A program made the position numbers and the translations under genes. Below, one piece after another: positions 60,201 to 64,000 of a stretch of 64,000 bases of DNA (position 1 is its first letter; every line of letters starts with the position of its first letter). The notes under the pieces are model-generated. The model was given only the letters and a program-made list of their open reading frames with translations. It did no database searches and was not told the DNA's origin. This stretch comes from Stercorarius parasiticus. Taxonomy: Eukaryota; Chordata; Aves; Charadriiformes; Stercorariidae. Location: contig VWZL01002062.1 in the NCBI GenBank assembly GCA_013396915.1, positions 295,920 through 359,919 of the forward strand, given 5' to 3'.

Positions 60201-63200
60201 GACCTCTCTCTCCTAATGTATATAATTAAAAACAAAACCGAAAAAATTTGCTCTTTCAGAAGAGAGAATTGCGTAAAATTCTTTGCATGTTCTATGCATG
60301 AAATTTAATCATTATCTATCCCTGTTACCTTTTCTGGTGGGCACCATCTCACCTGGTCGCTTTGATTTTAGCGATAGTTATTTCTGTCCTATTGCTACTA
60401 AGTTTACATGTTAAAAATGACAAATTATTTTGGATCTTGAACTAAAAAAAGCAAAATCACACCACTGTCTTAGATCTATGATGTGCTTCTCTTTGTAAAG
60501 GAATCCACAGTGTTTCCTGGGCTTACATACGCAGAAATTGCTTTTTCCCCTGGTGAAATGCAAATGCCTTGGGGCAGAGCATGGCAGTTCTTCATCAACA
60601 CATGGCAACATTATCCAGCCCCTTGGGCAGGAGGTAAAGAGTAATACCATACCCTGGTGTGCAAGATACATTACCGAAACTGGAGTGTGGTTATTCAGCC
60701 AAAAGCTGTCGTGGATTCTGGTTTAGTATCTTGGTGATAACGACAGAAATACGTGTGACAATATTCCATATGAAACCCTTCCTAGACATCAGCAGTCTTA
60801 GTATGACTGGATTTTTTAGACTGTAGCTCTTTACCCTCAAGTTGCAATTTCCTTGTTTTAGCTGTGTGATCTTGCCACAAACCCAAATCAAGCTTTCCAT
60901 CTTCTACACTGCAGGTGTTACTTTTTTCCAAGTTTCTCTCTCTCTGTGTTTCAGTCTCATATTTTGCAGATTATGCTTTGTGTAATGATGTGGAACTTAA
61001 TAAAGCAAGCAGATAAGTAAGTGTAATCTGGATTGCCTGTATGCTGTGCAAGGGTGGGCAGGCTGAAGCAAGCACCAGCCCCAGCTGAAGGTGCACAGAG
61101 AGGAGCGGGGTCGGGCCGTGCTTTGTTGGGCATGGCGGTGGGCTCTGGCAATCCCGGGGACTTCTTGCCATCGCAGCAAGAGTGAGAGGTCCTGAGGAGA
61201 GCAAAGAATGCTGCAATTCCCTGCTTTCCCATCCCACGCAGTAGGAAGCGTTTGGAGGAACTAAGAACAATTTCCCCTTTAGCCCCCTGTCAATTCCTCA
61301 TCCTCCCCTGTGTCTCTGCACGAACCAGAAACCGCGGCTCTCAGATTTGTGAAGCCAGAGCAGAAATGATTCCTGCTGTGGACACTCCTAGCAGCTCTCG
61401 CTGGGCTGTGTGCCAGCAGGGACGGGGAGCTGGCGAGAAGCATGGCTCCGCTGGGCGGCACTGCAGGTAGAGCAGGGCAGGGGGGGGTGTCCCTCTTCAC
61501 CCCACGAATCGCAATAAACCCCCACGCCTGTTGTGCCGGCCGCCATGGGCACAGTCCTACGATGGCAGCTCTCCCTGGCAGGCACGCACCGACAGTTGCG
61601 TCTGCTTTGCACCACAGAAATGGAGGGGCGTCCTGGGAGAAATTAATAGACAGAAAAAGTCTGGGTAGAATGCAAACAGGTTTGCTGCCGCTAAAGGAAA
61701 ATAAAGGCTCATACTGTAATGTGCTTCCTTATGTCAGTTTTATTGTTTCTGTACAACCTAATCAGCCGTGGACAAGACACGGTTCCCAACAAGCTGTTAA
61801 ACACCACTGGCATTTGTGGCAGGGAGCATAACTAATGAGCGAAGTTGGAGGTAGCCGAGCTGCACGCTGTTAATTGATATTTCGCTCCTCAGCTGTTTCT
61901 CGCCTGCTCTTTGTGTGGCAGAAGGTCGGAGCAGGTTTCCTCTCCGTGACTTTGGGTGAGGGCTGTTTGGGGAACGTGCGGGGAGGTGGCCGGTGCGTGG
62001 AGCCATTGGAGCGAGGGGAACCCGGCCTCAAAGAGCTCACAGGGCCCGTCACTGCGCTGGTTTAACCTGCTCTTCTGGGGGTTGTGTGTCCAGTGCTTAA
62101 GATTTAACGGAGGTTAAACTGTTTCCCTAAGTAGGTGAAACAGGAAAATGACGGGGGGAAAAAAAGTGGAATAAAACTTGAGATTAATTGTTTTCAGAGC
62201 TCAGCTTTCAGGAAAACATCAAATACGAGATTTTTAATAGTCATGACAGTTAGCAACCCTTTGAAGTCTGTATCTGTGTTAGCAATTTGCTAAACTTTAG
62301 TTTATGGTTCGTAACCTTAATAAGAAAGGCCCTGAGACTGCTACACATGGTAATTTGAATCTGTATTTTTAAACATGCTAAGGCAAACTGAAGTAGGCCA
62401 ATGTACTCTTCACGGTTCATCTTCCTTTCTGGTTTCTGTGTGCTTACACAGAACTTATTTCTTTCGGCCTTTGGGCTTTAGGCCCTGATCTTAACAGGAG
62501 TGGGAGTCCAGCCTTTCTGTGAGCAGGAGCAGCCATTAATTCCTTAGGGCTGAAGGCTTTGACGGGGCGGGTATGTCCGTCTGCCTGCGGTGCCGCTGTC
62601 AGACCGCTGCCGTCTGCACCCGGTAGCCGTCAGGCATGCAACGAGAGGAACCTGGCAAGGCTGGCTATTAATGCTTAGACAGTTTTCTTCCTGAAGAACA
62701 TGCGCACTTTTTTTAAGTTTACATAGACCGACCTTAAGAAAATGTGTATCTCGTGTTGTAGGGCTCATTTCCATCAGTAAGGAACGGGTTCCTGTCCTCT
62801 GCAGCAGAGGCTGGGCTGGTCGGATCTGTACCTGCTCTTGGGGCTGGTAGAAGCGAACGGTCTCTTGTGTTTCAGTTAACGTTCACCACAGTACTGCCGC
62901 ACTTGGTGTGCACATTTGTCTAATTCTAATCAAACGTCTCCTAGTGTATCATGATGGTGCATTTGAGAGGGAGGAATCGACTGGTCGACTGCTTGTCCGA
63001 GGTGTCCTGTGTAAGACGATGCTGAAATTTCAACTTGAGAAACCGTTTTTGAGGTTTTTCTCCACTGAGAGAGGGAGGCTGGTTTTGGAGTAGGTGTGTG
63101 GGTTGTCTGCCCCCTCGGTGCCTGGTGAGATGCAGACTCCTGCTTTGCAGAGTCAGGAACACAGGGGAAAGCACTGTAAATCCCAGCTTTGTCGAGGTTT

Positions 63201-64000
63201 CTGTTTGAATAAACAGCCCACCTGAACGTGCTGAAGGGCCTTGTGCGGAGGCCCTTGGTCTCCGTTCTGGGTTTGGGGTTGTCCCGGGTCTCAGAAAGCA
63301 AACTGTGGTCTGCGAGGAGCGGGCGCTGCCCTGCGGCCTGCCGCCCTTCGTACCGCCTGGGTGCGAGGCCTGTGGGCAGGCTGGAGGAATTTGGAGGAAT
63401 GCCTTGCAGGGAAGGAGACTGCCGGCATTTTCACCAGAGAAGCTCAAGGCCTGCGATTAAGCTGGTTAAGCCGAGAAAACATGTGGATGAACTGTGGCGG
63501 TGGAACAGCGTGAACTAAGCTGATTCCTGGTACCCTGAGCACAGAACAGTTGGTTTCATAAGGCACTGGCAGTTGGGATGTCCTTTTTATTTGTTAAACA
63601 ATCAATAATTCAGAAAATCAAGACGCTTTATTTAGAGGAATATAGCGAAGGTGTCTTTTGGTTCCTCTCTGCTGCTGTCTTGCCCTTCAGCTTTGCCGTG
63701 AACAGCAGACGTAGATTGCTGCAAATCCATTTGTCTCTATTAATATTAATACACAGATTATTTTTTTTCCTTTTCAAGAAAGGGTAAGCAGCCTTACTTC
63801 CCTCACCTTTTGAGGTGGTACATTTATGTGCAAGGCGATGGTTTCTGCCTGGGAAAGCTGCAGCTCATGATTGCTGAGGAGTGTTTGGGAGGAGGCAGCC
63901 TGCGTCTTCTGGAAGCACAATGAGCCCTTTTGCCAGACTTTCTTCATGCATCTTGTTGGCTGCCAGAGAGCAAGGCTGAAATTATCTCTATTCATACACA
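57279..64000 (+). other. PPIL2 intron after residue 159, running off the window
   Basis: 6.7 kb with no exon matching the next expected PPIL2 segment (DPTNLDKFNVSNF…). Composition is AT-rich to about 61 kb, then more GC-rich with scattered CpG. I see no recognisable repeat, RNA gene or supported ORF. Confidence 0.6.

Noticed and set aside
62941..63447. 168-codon open frame on the minus strand
   Set aside because: Located in an intron, translation is Ser/Pro/Arg-rich without known motifs, and an overlapping second frame is equally open, as expected of GC-richer non-coding DNA.
1..64000. CRISPR arrays, prokaryotic operons, tRNA or rRNA genes
   Set aside because: No regularly spaced repeats, ribosome-binding sites, tRNA box A/B pairs or rRNA motifs were seen. 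The window is intron-rich vertebrate DNA.

Overview
The window is vertebrate nuclear DNA, almost certainly from a bird. It holds GT-AG introns, CR1 retroposon remnants, and one solo LTR of a type I know from avian genomes. The LTR suggests a non-galliform bird, but I cannot name a species. Two protein-coding genes lie head-to-tail on the + strand, and both are incomplete here.

1-35,180: HIRA, the WD40 subunit of the HIRA histone-chaperone complex (replication-independent H3.3 deposition). I recovered 24 consecutive coding exons with consistent splice phases, corresponding to exons 2-25 of the human gene. Only exon 1 (about 12 residues) is missing, upstream of position 1. The window opens in CpG-island-like sequence that should be the 5' part of intron 1. 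With a 37-nt exon 1 the protein would be about 1,023 residues, against 1,017 in human. The seven-bladed propeller, the ASF1-binding B-domain, a basic AT-hook-like segment and the C-terminal Hira domain are all readable. The stop codon is at 34,343-34,345 and a poly(A) signal is at 35,152.

35,180-37,111: a short, partly GC-rich intergenic/promoter stretch.

37,112-64,000: the 5' part of PPIL2 (Cyp60), a nuclear protein combining U-box and cyclophilin domains. Seven exons, covering residues about 11-159 (first U-box and start of the second), are present. The start-codon exon was not found, and a single N plus a 562-base N-run mark assembly trouble in that GC-rich area. A 13.8-kb intron separates two U-box exons. 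The window ends in the intron after residue 159, so the cyclophilin domain lies beyond it.

Repeats are sparse: one antisense solo LTR in HIRA intron 22, a degraded full-orientation CR1 3' end in intron 7, two small antisense CR1 pieces, and a few ancient MIR/L2-like fragments. I saw no prokaryotic feature, CRISPR array, tRNA or rRNA, and no evidence for a new multi-gene system. The most useful leads are the HIRA-PPIL2 adjacency (different from human), a weak HIRA splice donor followed by a long U-tract, and the missing PPIL2 first exon.
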